Source: Argyresthia goedartella
Taxonomy: Eukaryota > Arthropoda > Insecta > Lepidoptera > Argyresthiidae
Direction: 5' to 3'
Assembly (NCBI GenBank): GCA_949825045.1
Contig: OX463815.1
Span: 30,619,356-30,683,355 of the forward strand
DNA: 64,000 nucleotides
Shown here one piece after another: positions 1 to 11,700 of this stretch. The position numbers were made by a program, and so were the translations under genes. Position 1 is the first letter of the stretch. Every line of letters starts with the position of its first letter. Under the pieces are notes generated by a model. The model worked only from the letters and a program-made list of their open reading frames with translations. It was not told the origin of the DNA and ran no database searches.

Positions 1-1330
1 TTAGGTTCAGCCCTCTGGTGCTTTAATTACCTACCCTCTACCCTATTTGGAACTAACACGAAACATATGTATACATTGCTGGTTTTAAAAGACGGCATCT
101 ATAACATGATCGGCACAGTAAAAAGTTGCAAAAGGTTAAGTTGAATCGATTCTTTTAACTAAAATCCAACCAGCCCCTTGGCGTTTTCTATAGAAAGTAT
201 CCAGATCAATATGGAAATGAATACGCGTGAAAACACGGAAAATTAACTAAAGGATCTGCTACACGGCAAAAGAGGTGGTTGCCTGCATGCTGACAACAAT
301 TTTTTCAATCGCTTTTTGTACGATGACCCGCTATATTCAACCTTATAACTTAGTAAAAGGGTTCAAAACTGGTCAAGAGTCGCCTCCTTGTGCTGGCGAC
401 AAGGAGGCGAACGTTCAAACTTGCTGTGAGGGGTCATTCAAGTATTACGTAAGTACTATTTTAGTAGTTTTATTTGCTTTTGTTTCCTCTTTCCATTGTA
501 TACCACACACATCATGCCTGATCATGCGCGAAAGACAAATGATTAACATCGTATGTTTTATCTTTTTATTCTTAACATATAAACGATATTATTATGCATT
601 TTGTTTTATTAAAAAAAATTGGTAAAATATTGCTGACCATCCAGAACTCGGGAGGTTGGTTTACCCCCTTACATTAAAAATAAGCTAGGCAATGATCCTC
701 CCCCAACCACACTTTGCTGCTTGCGTAATTCTTAAATGACCCCCCTGAGGTTGCAGTGAGCTTGTTGTCAGCCGTGTAGACGCTCGTCGCCGACCACGAA
801 ACTCCAACTGCCGAAATAGCACGCGATTCTCAACCTTATGGCACAGTCGTACCGTACGTTTTACCGTAATTTCGGTGCAGTTGACAACACTGGTTGCCTG
901 CGAGCTTGATGTTGTGCCGTGTAGCCGCTTGTCGGCGACTTGTTGGCAACTTGCTGCCAACATGTCGCCTGCCTTCTGGCAGGTCCTTGAATGCTCGATA
1001 CAAGGTCAAGCGACATGTTATAAATGAAGGCAGTCGAAGTCGAAATACAATGAAATCGAAACAAAGGCGAATAAACTGAACTACCTCGACCTTCGTGCTT
1101 TACGCATGGACTTAATTATTTTATTATGTGACAAAGCCATTTGACATAAACGTTCATATTATATTTTTTTAACTGGCCAATGGCATAACTTTGTTTAGAA
1201 AATAATTATAAATCAGTAATTTCAGGTATGCTCTCTGTTTAAATCTAATTATTTAGGACTACGTCATATCTCTATTATGTATGTTGAGTCTTGACATATC
1301 CCGATTCTTTTGAAATTCAAATTAAAGTCG
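1..1330. other. No gene recognised; repeat-like intron or flank
   Basis: I see no host exon here. The stretch at about 740-1010 is GC-richer and repeats short motifs around 'ttgccaacatg' and 'gtcgcc', giving overlapping short open frames on both strands with no recognisable domain. It resembles a degraded foldback or MITE. If ABCD3 continues leftwards, this is inside one of its introns. Confidence 0.4.
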
Positions 1331-2180
1331 CTTTAAATGACTGCTCCAGTGAAATAATATCATTGTGATTGATCAAACGATGGATTGCGATAGAACAATC
1401 TAGATGTAGAGGTACATAGTAGAGCTACGGTAACTCTTATTATGTAGTTCTAATATCAATCGCATTGAAATATTTAGCAATCAGTAGCCTTATCGTGTAC
1501 TGCTTGACATGTAGGTTTTATTTATCGGAACTCCGTTCAAATTGACCAATCAACAATCAGAACACCTTATTTTAAACGAGCTGTCTTTTGATTGGTCGAT
1601 ATTTCAATTTGAAAGGGATTCTGATAGAGCAATTATACCTTGTTCAACATAGGATGATCTCTGACAGCTGTCTGTGTCAAAACAAGCCTATGAAGTATCG
1701 TATTTTTCGACGGTAAAATGTATAGAGACAATTAACATACTTTATTGGCAAATAGTGACGTGCTACACTTATCGTTAGACAAGTTATCGATATTGACTTG
1801 AAAAATATAATAGAATATTGATGATATTGTGTAAATAAAATAGATTACAAACAACAAGGTAAATGAAATACTACTAAAACAACGATTTAAAATAGTTTTA
1901 TTTTTGTTAAAAGCAAACTGAATTTTTAACGAGTGGTGCTTCATGGGCGCTCCACACTCGCGCACGAAAAAATAATGAAATACCATTCATTCATTCATGC
2001 ATGTTTCGCGCGTGAGTGTGTAGTGGGACCGCGCCATACCGCCAGTACGAGTGCCAACGCCTTGTATACGCCACGTGTTTTCATTCAGTCTCCATTCGGT
2101 TATCGTTATTATTATTGTTATTAATTTGTTGAGTTTTGCTGTTATTTGTTTGTTAAGTTTGTTCTGTTTTTGAATACAGT

Positions 2181-3788
2181 ATGCCAAAAAGAACAAAGAA
2201 AACTGTTTTAAATAGTGAAAGCCGGGAGTTTGTGATTCGCTTGCGCGAATACTTTGAACGCGAAAATCAAAATGGCGGACCGTTGTTGCCGTTAAAGCAA
2301 GCGTGCAACAGAGTTGCTGATGGTCTGAGAATCGGGATTGCTACGTGATTCGTGTCAGCAGAGAAAAGTATGGTGAGCAATCTGCGACAACGACGACAGA
2401 GGAAAACGAAGAGCAAAAACTGTCGACGCCAAATAAAAAAAAGGAAGAAGACGTGTTGAATAACAGAAATTTTGATGCCGCAGCAATCTGGAACCATATT
2501 TATGGGTACTACACGCGTGGGGAGTAACCAACACTCATAAAAATACAAAAATCCCTTGAAGACGCTGAATTATTTAAAGGTGTGCCTACACGTCGTTAGC
2601 CAGGACACTAAAAAACATCGGGTTCAGGTACAAAAAAAGTAACAAAAGAAAAATACTAATGGAGCGGACAGATGTTGCGCTCAAGAGAATTGATTTTCTC
2701 CGAAAAGTTAAAGAGATCTCAAACTGGGACAAAGTGGTTTTTCTGGACGAAACGTGGCTAAATGCAAATCACACAGTTTCAAGATCTTGGACGGATGACA
2801 CAGCTACTACAAAAGTGCCCGAAGGCAAAGGGCAAAGATTAATCATAACACATGCTGGGACGTCGTCTGGCTTTGTGCCCAATTGTTTGCTGGCGTTTAA
2901 ATTAGTAAAGACCACCGAATATCATGAAGAAATGGATTTCGAAAGATTCAAAAAGTGGTTTTAACTCATTTGGAAAACCTGAAAGAACCGCATACCATAC
3001 CGCTTTATCTCTTTGTACCACTCCGTACAAAGAGATAAAGCGCCAACGTCAAGCAACCGGAAATATTTAATTTCGTGGCTGCAAAGCAAAGGTGTAGAGG
3101 CCAACGAAACGATGTTAAAAACTGAATTACTACGATTGGTCCGCATACACAAACCCCGTACTCCAACATACATCTTGGATGAGATTGCAAAAGAAAAAAG
3201 CCATACTGTAATTCGGCTACCACCATACTTACACTGCCATTACAACCCGATAGAGCTGATCTGGGCTCAAGTCAAAGGTAAACGTGCTTCTGAGTTTCTA
3301 TCACCATCGCTCGCATTTCTCTTGTTTGCTAAATAAAAACTCGATTAGATTTATATTTGTAATTTATTGTACTCACATAAAATTATAATCAAATATATTT
3401 TGATAGCAAAGACATGCAAAAAAATCTCATAAGATATCAATTAGCTAATAAGACATCTCTTAGCTAATAAGACATCTCTTCCAACAAGCCATGGTGTATT
3501 TTATAAGTATTTTATATCTTTGTTACAGGTTACGCAGCCAGACATAATACAACACCGCCTTTTACGGCAAACAAAATGCTGACGTTACTCAAGGATGCAT
3601 GTGACAGTGTCACATCAGACAATTGGAAGAAAGACATCGACAGAACAAGAAAAATTATGGAAGAAGATTGGGAGCGTGACGCACGATTCGACCAATCTAC
3701 CCACGAAATGATTATAAATCTACAAGACTGCTCCAGCGAGTCCGAATCAGACTTTGATGATGGTGATTTGGGCTGTGAACCGATTTAA
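2181..3788 (+). pseudogene. Degenerate DDE superfamily transposase (Tc1/mariner-like), two exons
   Basis: An open frame starts at the ATG at 2181 (MPKRTKKTV) and continues only by changing frame near 2343, with a stop at 2525 and further frame breaks near 2600 and 2962. The recognisable block KVVFLDETWLNANH (about 2721-2778) holds the first catalytic Asp. RLPPYHC-like and YNPIELIWAQVKG residues (about 3211-3277) hold the catalytic Glu region. The segment where the second Asp should be is disrupted by a palindrome at 3002-3043. A clean intron is visible: donor after 3277 (AAAG|GTAAAC), acceptor before 3529 (TTACAG|GTTACG). The last exon ends in an acidic tail at 3788. The coding potential is broken in at least three places, so this copy is dead. 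The family resembles the insect DDE_3 endonuclease group; I cannot place it further. Confidence 0.7.
3002..3043. repeat. Perfect palindrome inside the transposase remnant
   Basis: The 18-bp arms 'cgctttatctctttgtac' and 'gtacaaagagataaagcg' are separated by 6 bp. It sits where the second catalytic Asp segment of the transposase is expected. Confidence 0.8.
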
Positions 3789-4010
3789 CAAGAATAAAAA
3801 CATTTTACAACTTCCTTTTCTTTGATTTGCTTGAAATATTCAGTAACTTTAGTTAGAATATCGATAATTTATATCGACATTATTCCCATGCCTAGTGAAG
3901 TCACAGTGACAAGCTGTCAGAGATCATCCTATGTTGAACAAGGTATAGAATACGATAATTTGACACGCGCTGTCTTTTATTGCGACTGCTTATTTATATT
4001 GGACGACCTC

Positions 4011-4200
4011 TGTGGCGCTGCGGCCGTGGCTCCCTACAATGCGAGAGGACCCGGGTTCGATACCCCGCTGGGGATAAAGAAAAATAGCCCAGGTCATGAA
4101 TGTTTTTATGTGTGTGACGTTGCTCTTTCTGTTTCCACGACACAGGTAGTGTTGGGCCAAAAGCAATGTATGTGCCTGTATGTAAATAAATGTTTATGAT
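4011..4200 (+). repeat. tRNA-derived SINE, family 1
   Basis: The head contains 'ggcgctgcggccgtggctcc' and a B-box-like 'gggttcgatacccc', as expected for a tRNA-derived Pol III promoter. The tail reads 'agcaatgtatgtgcctgtat'. The same head-to-tail order occurs at 40676-40870, with tail fragments near 18766 and 50490, so this is a dispersed family. Confidence 0.7.
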
Positions 4201-5258
4201 GGGATTATTTCTAGTGTTCTAATTGGCCAATTTTTCAAGTTGACAGTAATTGCGATTGATATCAGAAATCCATTACAAGGCTACATTGCTTGGAACATCT
4301 GATGAACCGAGAACACACATAGCGTCACGCCTTTTCCCAAACGCGGTGGAAGAGGCACTTTTGCGCCCCATGTTTAGCTTATTCAATACTCCATTTTGCG
4401 TTAGGTACTCAATTCCGAAGGCGGAAAAACTAACTAACGAAGTAGAATGACGTCTATTTTCAAATTCCTCCATTATATTAGTTTATTTGTGGATTTGGCC
4501 TCAGTGGATATTTAGATAGCAACCATATTTTTTCTGTGATTTTCCAAACAAACATAAATTTGGGATTTTATAAGTGCAGCGACAAGTTTTCCTTATTAGT
4601 TGCATCATAGTGTCTTTTTTGTAAGTCAGTATATTAATGGAACAGTTTTCTATTATATTAATTCGTCTTCTGTCTTCCCGCATCTTTCGTCCCGTCGCCC
4701 GCAGACCATGGGAGTGCTACGTACGAATTTGACAAGCTATACTGCAACATAATGTTAAACATCCAGAGCCAATTCAAAAACAACTATTAAAATAAATAGC
4801 TCAGCGCTCAGGTTTTGTAATATTTTATATATTACTCTTCGTATATTTTAGAGATTCAACATCCGGCAATAAAATTAAATTTTAGCCCCAAAATTAGTCA
4901 TTGAATGTATTTAATCAACAACTAAATTAATAAATCATATTATTTTTATGAAAATTTCCATGTTTTTCCTGTATTTTCGACGGTTTTTGGTGGAATAGAA
5001 CAGAAAATCAGAATCGGGGCACCCCACACGGCAGTCCTTTCTAGGCAGTCTAGTTTTTTATGAGCAGGAGGCACGGACGGACGGAGGCGATGAAATAAAA
5101 CGTTGAAATTATTTTATAGATGCAGTTGATACACATTACCCACTTGTTACTAGCGTTTGATAAAACGATCAATTTTATTTCATAGGATTTGAACCTTATC
5201 TTAAAGTGTTAAAGTTCAAAATCGCGATCCAATTTTCAAAAATCCCGTAAAATCCGGG

Positions 5259-5444
5259 TTAATAGAAGCTGGCAATGTGCAGACATCTTACATACATGTT
5301 TGCCCATTGTCCTTTAGTTGTTAATAGAAGCTGGCAATGTGCAGACATCTTACATACATGTTTGCCCATTGTCCTTTAGTTGTTAATAGAAGCTGGCAAT
5401 GTGCAGACATATTACATACATGTTTGCCCATTGTCCTTTAGTTG
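5259..5444. repeat. 62-bp tandem repeat, three copies
   Basis: Copies begin at 5259, 5321 and 5383 with 'ttaatagaagctggcaatgt'. They are nearly identical (one difference, 'catctta' versus 'catatta', in the third). The array lies in the ABCD3 intron after exon 6. Confidence 0.9.
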
Positions 5445-5669
5445 CTATATAATTATCACGATGCTGAGTTATATTAACCGCAGCTTATATGACAGTTACC
5501 TGAAAATTATTTATATATAATAAAAAGAGTGACTCAAAATTTATTTCTGACCTATTGATTCAGGGGACAATTAATCAATTTGGAAGACGAAACTGGTATT
5601 TTAGAAAAGCTGCTTGAAATAATTCGCTATAATACGCTATGAGGAAATAATACGCTAATAATATTTTAC

Positions 5670-5739
5670 CTGTAGGCTTTCTCAGGTGAGTGAGGAATAC
5701 TCCAGACAGCAATAGGTAGGCCATCATGATACCAGGAGT
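5670..5739 (-). CDS. ABCD3: ABCD3 coding exon 6 (last in window)
   Basis: A 70-nt exon, acceptor 'tttcag', donor ACAG|GTAAAA. It encodes TPGIMMAYLLLSGVFLTHLR, then KPTG. The next expected block (EQKYEGEYRYVNSR-like) was not found in 1-5669, so the following intron is at least 5.6 kb. Confidence 0.88.
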
Positions 5740-8700
5740 CTGAAATAAAATAAAAAACTTAGATTTTGTGTTTTTCTAACGTATCTGCTGCTTACTATAT
5801 CATATTGGCACGACCAACCTATGTATTTGAGGGCTTATTTCACAAATCCCCTGCGACATTCCCCTGCGAAGGGGATTGGAAGACTTTTTGTCCATATATT
5901 TCGAACGCTACCGCGAGTATCAATGGGTAAATTTAATTAAAAAAATAACAAAATGGCGGATTTTGTGCACTTAAATGTGCGGACTAAAATCATTTTTCAA
6001 GACCCTCTTTGCATATTCTGGGAGTCAGTCTGTGGCTCCCTTGGACCAACGATTCAGCAGCGTTAGAGAAACGATATATTTAGTAATCATATCGGTAATA
6101 ATCATATTGGTAAGTAGTTTATTTATTTAATGTTGTGCACATATGTCTGCCTACTGTTAAATATATCCTGTCCATCCCAAGTTTGCTGGAAGAAATCTCT
6201 CGTCAGTGATTAGCCCGCCTTTGTATACATGTATTTTGCAATTTTATGTAACTGTATCTTTTGTTTTGTGCGATAAAGTATTGAAGCTTCCGTGGCCCAG
6301 CGGTATTCGCACATCGGAAAAGATCGTGTTGATAGCGAAACAACATTTGGCCGAGACGGGTACTGGATGGGTGTCCATTTCCGTGTGGCATTTGTTTCGG
6401 GTGCTCCCGTGTTTATACACGTTAAACTGTAGTTTCCGGCTTCTATCGCTACGTATCTGTGGTGGAAGTAGTATCAGAGCAAAGCATTATCAGAAACCCT
6501 AATAGAGCAGCTTGATAACTTCAGGCAGTCGGGGTGGCCACTTGCCCGACACCTCTCCACCGACCCGCACAGAGCTGGCGTGATGCAGTTTGGCTAAATT
6601 TTACTAGAATCCGGGTGCAGGCCCGTGGCCTTCGGTACATTTATTATTATTTATAAATAGAGGATTCAAGTATGATCTTAAAGTACTCACCGAAGGGCCT
6701 AGATTCACGGTCAGTCGGTACAGGTAGATACCAATGTCCAGGATCGGCTTGCTAATGTTGCTGTACAGGTCGACTATGGTCTCGCAGAACTTGTCCACAT
6801 CAGTAGTTAATAGCTGGTCGGCGTTCGCTATCCGATTGTCGAGGTTCGTCACTCGGTAATATGTGAAGCCTCTGCGGAAAATCATGAAGACGATTAGACG
6901 CTTAGGCTAACAATCGGGTACGAGTTGAGAAGCTTATGGCCAATACTCCGAGACAAGCCGGCTCTTCTTCTTCAGGAGGTTAAATTCTGACCCACTTGAC
7001 CGGGGCCTTTGTGCATGTCCCCGTCGCCTACTCTTCTAATCCAGGCTTCCCATCTCCTGAACCAGCTGGAGTAGGAGGCCAGCATGTTCGAGCAGTTCAT
7101 CACGGGGACAAACGTTATGCATCATGACTTACTCGTTTGACAGACTCGTTTGAAAGTCATGCTTCATCACTGTCTCTGGATAAGACGCCAGAGTATCAGA
7201 GTCGAATAGCTCATGTATAAGAGCCGCTGAACAAATCTGTTTTTTGGAGCTCTTTTCATTCATCCTTCCAAAGTGACCGAACCATATAATGTGACCTCTT
7301 TCTATCCGTGTCAAGGAAAAACAGTCCTAAGGGGGAAGATTACGCAAAACTTTTTGGCAGAGGGCACTGTATGTAGTTTCAGTAATCTGAGGTTTATAAC
7401 TTGATCAAAATTGTCAACAGCAACAAAGGGTTCTATTCAACTGAGGTTCTATGGATATATGGATACTGACAATTAATTTCTCTGAATATCAAAACTCTTT
7501 GCATAAATTTGCTTGACTTACTCTGTGATTCATTTGTATCCTCAGATGAACGAACCTCTTTAATTACTTTTATTATCTAAAAACTTTTATCGCCCTCTAC
7601 GTGGAACCACAGATACTATAATACTATACAGTGGAACTAATGTTACAGTTTGTTTCCCCATTGACAGACGTCACCAAGAAGTACTGGATGTTTTAGTGGG
7701 GGAACTAAGTAAATTAATATTTAAATAATGAAAAAAAAAACGAAGGCAAACATCATTTATTTGTAAATCATTAAGACATTTTTCCTCAAGAGAGTCACAA
7801 GGTTTGTACAAATGGCAGGCGCGCTGCTTAATAATAATCTGTTACAAAGTTTGTATGGACTGGCCATTTTTAGGGTTCCGTAGAGAGACAAGGAACCCTT
7901 ATAGTTTCGTCAAGTCTGTCAGTCCTTTTGTCCGTCCGTCCGTATGTCACAGCACCTTTATTCGGAAACTATCAAGACTACACAGTTGAAACTTGTTATG
8001 TAGATATATTATGTGAACCGCTTTATATTTTTTATACAAAAATTGAGAAAATAAAAAATTAAGGGGTCTCCCCGTAAATGGAACTGAAACAATTTTTTTT
8101 TTTTACATCAAACCTAAGACTATAAGTGAGTACCTTCCTAATTTATTGATTTTTGCTTATACTAAGTTCGACACGCACGTGGCCGGTTTTTAGGGTTCCG
8201 TACCCAACGGGTAAGAACGGAACCCTATTACTAAGACTTCGCTGTCCGTCCGTCCGTCCGTCCGTCCGTCTGTCACCAGACTGTATCTCAAGAACCTAGC
8301 TAGCTAGAGAGTTGAAATTTTCACAGATTATGTATTTCTGTTGCCGCTCTAACAACAAATACTAAAAAACAGGATAAAATAAATATTTAAGGGGGCTCCC
8401 ATACAACAATACCACATACAAACTTATGGATGCACCTGGTTACGTACATGGAGAGTGAAAGTAACCGCACCAATAACTTTGTAAACAATATTTACCTGTG
8501 TAAAATCCAAACTATTCACTCCACACCATCGCTTCCATTGAACGGTGGTACGGAACCCTTCGTGCGCGATTTAGACTCGCACTTAACCGGTTTTATTTAC
8601 ACTACTTTTCGCGAGCAACTGCTAGTTCTGTATATGAAATGACAGATCCTAATTTTATAAACTTTGTGTGTATGAATGAGACAACATTTAGCTAACAGAA

Positions 8701-11700
8701 AATTTTATATAATTTTTGAAAAGTGTCAGCTGTAAAAAAAAAATACGAATATTGTCATGAAAATGGATGACATTTGGGAGGCACTGATTTTGAAGATAAC
8801 ATTTTAGTTGACAAACTGAAAATAAAAAGAAAATTTAATAAGTAGATGTAAAATATTGAAATTAATTTTAAAACAATAAAAACAAACTGAAAATAGCTAT
8901 TGAATTACTCGAATTATGAACTCCTGAATCTGGAAGAAAAATTCGCCAATTTCATAGGTAAGCACCCAATATATGCCGACACCTTTCAAATTGATGTTTG
9001 TGAAGGATGTAAGCCGACTTTAAATTGAGGTTTGACAGGTCTGACTAGAGGTGTAAGGCCGGTACAATACAATTTGTACTTTTTGGTATAATACGAAAAA
9101 TACCGTATTATATTTTAAGTGATTTACATGTTATGTAGTTATATATATTCTTTGACAACAACATCATCGACTGATGGAGTACAGACAGATGTTCTATTTC
9201 ACGATGAAGATTTGACTGACTTTGGTTTGTTAGCCGTGCACATGCACATTGTGTCAGTGTGCGAAGTCTGGAGTGGTTAGCCAGAGACTACGCACACTGA
9301 CACATCACAATATCAACCCTTCATCGTGAAATAGAACATCTGTAGCTATTTAACGCGGGGAGAGGTGGCGGTTACGCACGGAGAGGCGAGGGAGGTCTGC
9401 TCGCATCCGGGCGCACACTGGTCTCAAACTCGAAAATCGTTGACTTTTGGGTCAAAGTTGATGAAACTTTTTTTTTATTACTGCTTTTAACAATAGCATC
9501 AACTGACCAGGTAGTATATCATTATGCTGGTCATAACGTGCGGTTTTTGGACGCAGTAAAGAGGGTTTATGGTACGTGTGTAGGATATTGTAATATTTGT
9601 ATTAGTTAAACACAACCAATTTTTAAGAGATTACAAAATAATCCGTGGGAGTTGCCCCGCCCTATTCTCCCACAGAGGTCCAATGTAGAGAAGAGGCAAA
9701 AAAAATACGTTTACATAGTATATCCACTCAACCAACCGTGATGCTTGAATCTTCTCTTTTACTGGTTTTTAACTTTATTATCATGGCAAAGGTTCAAAAT
9801 CAGGGGCCTCCCAATGTTGAGTGCATATTTAAATATATAACGTAATAAAAAAAATATGTGAAGGCATAATTTTTTGCATTTATTACACCTATATATAGAT
9901 GGAGCAGTGTCTACTTAAGTAATACGTAAGGTGCACACAGAAAACCTGCTAGTAGGCGTTGAACCAGTATTTTAAATATATAAAACTTGTTTTTAAATAT
10001 ATTCGACAAAAACTGAGGCATAAAGAAAAGGAGACCTTTTGTCTTTACTAACCAATACGTCAATGTAGCCCCTTAGCAACTAGGTGTTTATTAATATGGA
10101 GGTAAGATAGTAAAATAATACAATTTCGATAATTTACTACCAACTTTATCAAGGCTTGGAATTAATATGCTCAATCCACTTATGCTTATCGAATGGTTTA
10201 AGATGTATGTTTGGCGTCAGTTACATGAACACTTACCTGAGATACCTCTCGCCATAGTACCTATTTTTCATGATGTGTATGTATGATGTTAACTGAGTAA
10301 AGTTGTCGTGTTTTAGATTTGTTTTCTGCAGTGGCCAGGAAGCGCTAAGTTGGAATTAATATTGATTCATGTTTATTCGATAGATTAAAGTCAATACTCC
10401 AAAGTGCGATCTACGTGCTATCAGTATGACGACCTCAAAACCGATAGACGTACGATAAAGGCGAATATCCAACAAAATACTCGTGCAAATATCGGCAATA
10501 CCTTAAGTTTATAACGTCCCTATAATGAACAAGATTTTCTCATCTCATTTGTTGGTGATCTCACATGGTCAGAACCAGGGATCACTTCCGCAAGTAAACT
10601 TTATAGCTAGCCCAAGGAAGCTCTTGATAGTTTAACAAAAATAATAAAAATAAAAATAGAAAATCCAATTCTATTAGTCTTCGTTTAGCACATTAGAATA
10701 ATTTGGAATGTTTATTTAAACTAATACGTCAATGACTCTTTGGGTAGGAATGGCTCATAAATATACGTAAATATGAGCGGTGGCCTTGAATGTGCAGTAG
10801 TCACTTTTCAATATCTGTATACCTCGCGCCACGAATTAAGCGGGGGGGGGGGGGGGGGGGAATTACTGCGCATATGTACAATTATTGAAAAGTGACTACT
10901 GCGCATTCAAAGCCACCGCTCATAACTCGTGGTATACATATGCGCAGTAATTCCCGCCAACTCGCCCAGCGCTCTTAATTCGTGGCGCGAGGTATACATA
11001 TGCGCAGTAATTCCCGCCAACGTCGCCTAGTGCTCTTAATTGGTGGCGCGAGGTATACCTAAGCTCATGATTCATACAGGTGACATTTAATCAGCTGACC
11101 ATTTTTTAGGGAATTGCGGGTGCTAACTTTCTGGACAGGAATGGAAATCTCAAAACCATTTCGAGACTTGTGTTTTCTGTACACTTTATTATTATCATAT
11201 TAATAAATAAGTATATGTCGTAGTGTACGAATTGAGCTATAGGATAATGTAGAGATAAGTACGGTGACACAAGCGATACATGCACTCGCTTAGGTTGGGC
11301 CAATAAATTGGGAGGTTAGCTGTGCATGCTATAAAAAGGGCGTGCGCGCCAGTCAGCGAGTCAGTCTATAACGAGCAGTCGTACGGAGCGCACCTCCTCC
11401 CACATTATTGGACTAGCCAGTCCCCGTGACTAGTGTGGTTGTTATGTATCTAGTACTCCCCGTGTTCAGTGTGATTGTTCTGTAACTAGTGCTCCCAGTG
11501 TCAAGTGTCATTATTCTGTGTCTAGTACATGATTCGTGCCCTAAAGTTGATAAACTGTGTTATAACGAAGCTGTTGTCTCCAATGCTCGAGTACCCATCA
11601 CACCCATCCTCGGGACGCCCTCAGCCATCGGTCCTGACCCTTCTGCGACATCAGAAGCGGGATCACCTCGAGCACAGGAGAAATATGCCACAGAAAAACT

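Larger units (their letters stand above)
1634..3947. mobile_element. Decayed DDE transposon with 36-bp perfect terminal inverted repeats
   Basis: Positions 1634-1669 and 3912-3947 are perfect inverted copies of each other (36 of 36), starting 'tataccttgttcaacatagg'. They flank a plus-strand transposase-like gene. Weaker inverted similarity (motif 'gatatcaatcgca') occurs further out, near 1455 and 4250, so the true ends may lie outside these coordinates. A tRNA-derived SINE at 4011-4200 sits in the right flank, which would explain the interrupted outer similarity. I found no clear target-site duplication. Confidence 0.75.

Noticed and set aside
685..1079. Overlapping short frames rich in repeated motifs
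   Set aside because: They occur on both strands with no domain; best explained by a GC-rich foldback repeat.
4250..4450. 66-codon frame containing LFPNAVEEALLRPMF
   Set aside because: No recognised family, no partner exons; possibly transposon debris but not supportable.
5259..5444. CRISPR-like array
   Set aside because: Units are contiguous without unique spacers and the genome is eukaryotic.
6203..6502. 98-codon plus-strand frame
   Set aside because: No domain, no splice context, and it lies in an ABCD3 intron on the opposite strand.
10234..10330. Minus-strand exon-like end (RYYGERYLR before GTAAGT) that could join ABCD3 exon 5
   Set aside because: The phase fits, but the true exon at 17916-17819 matches the family much better and leaves no gap; this one lacks a good acceptor.
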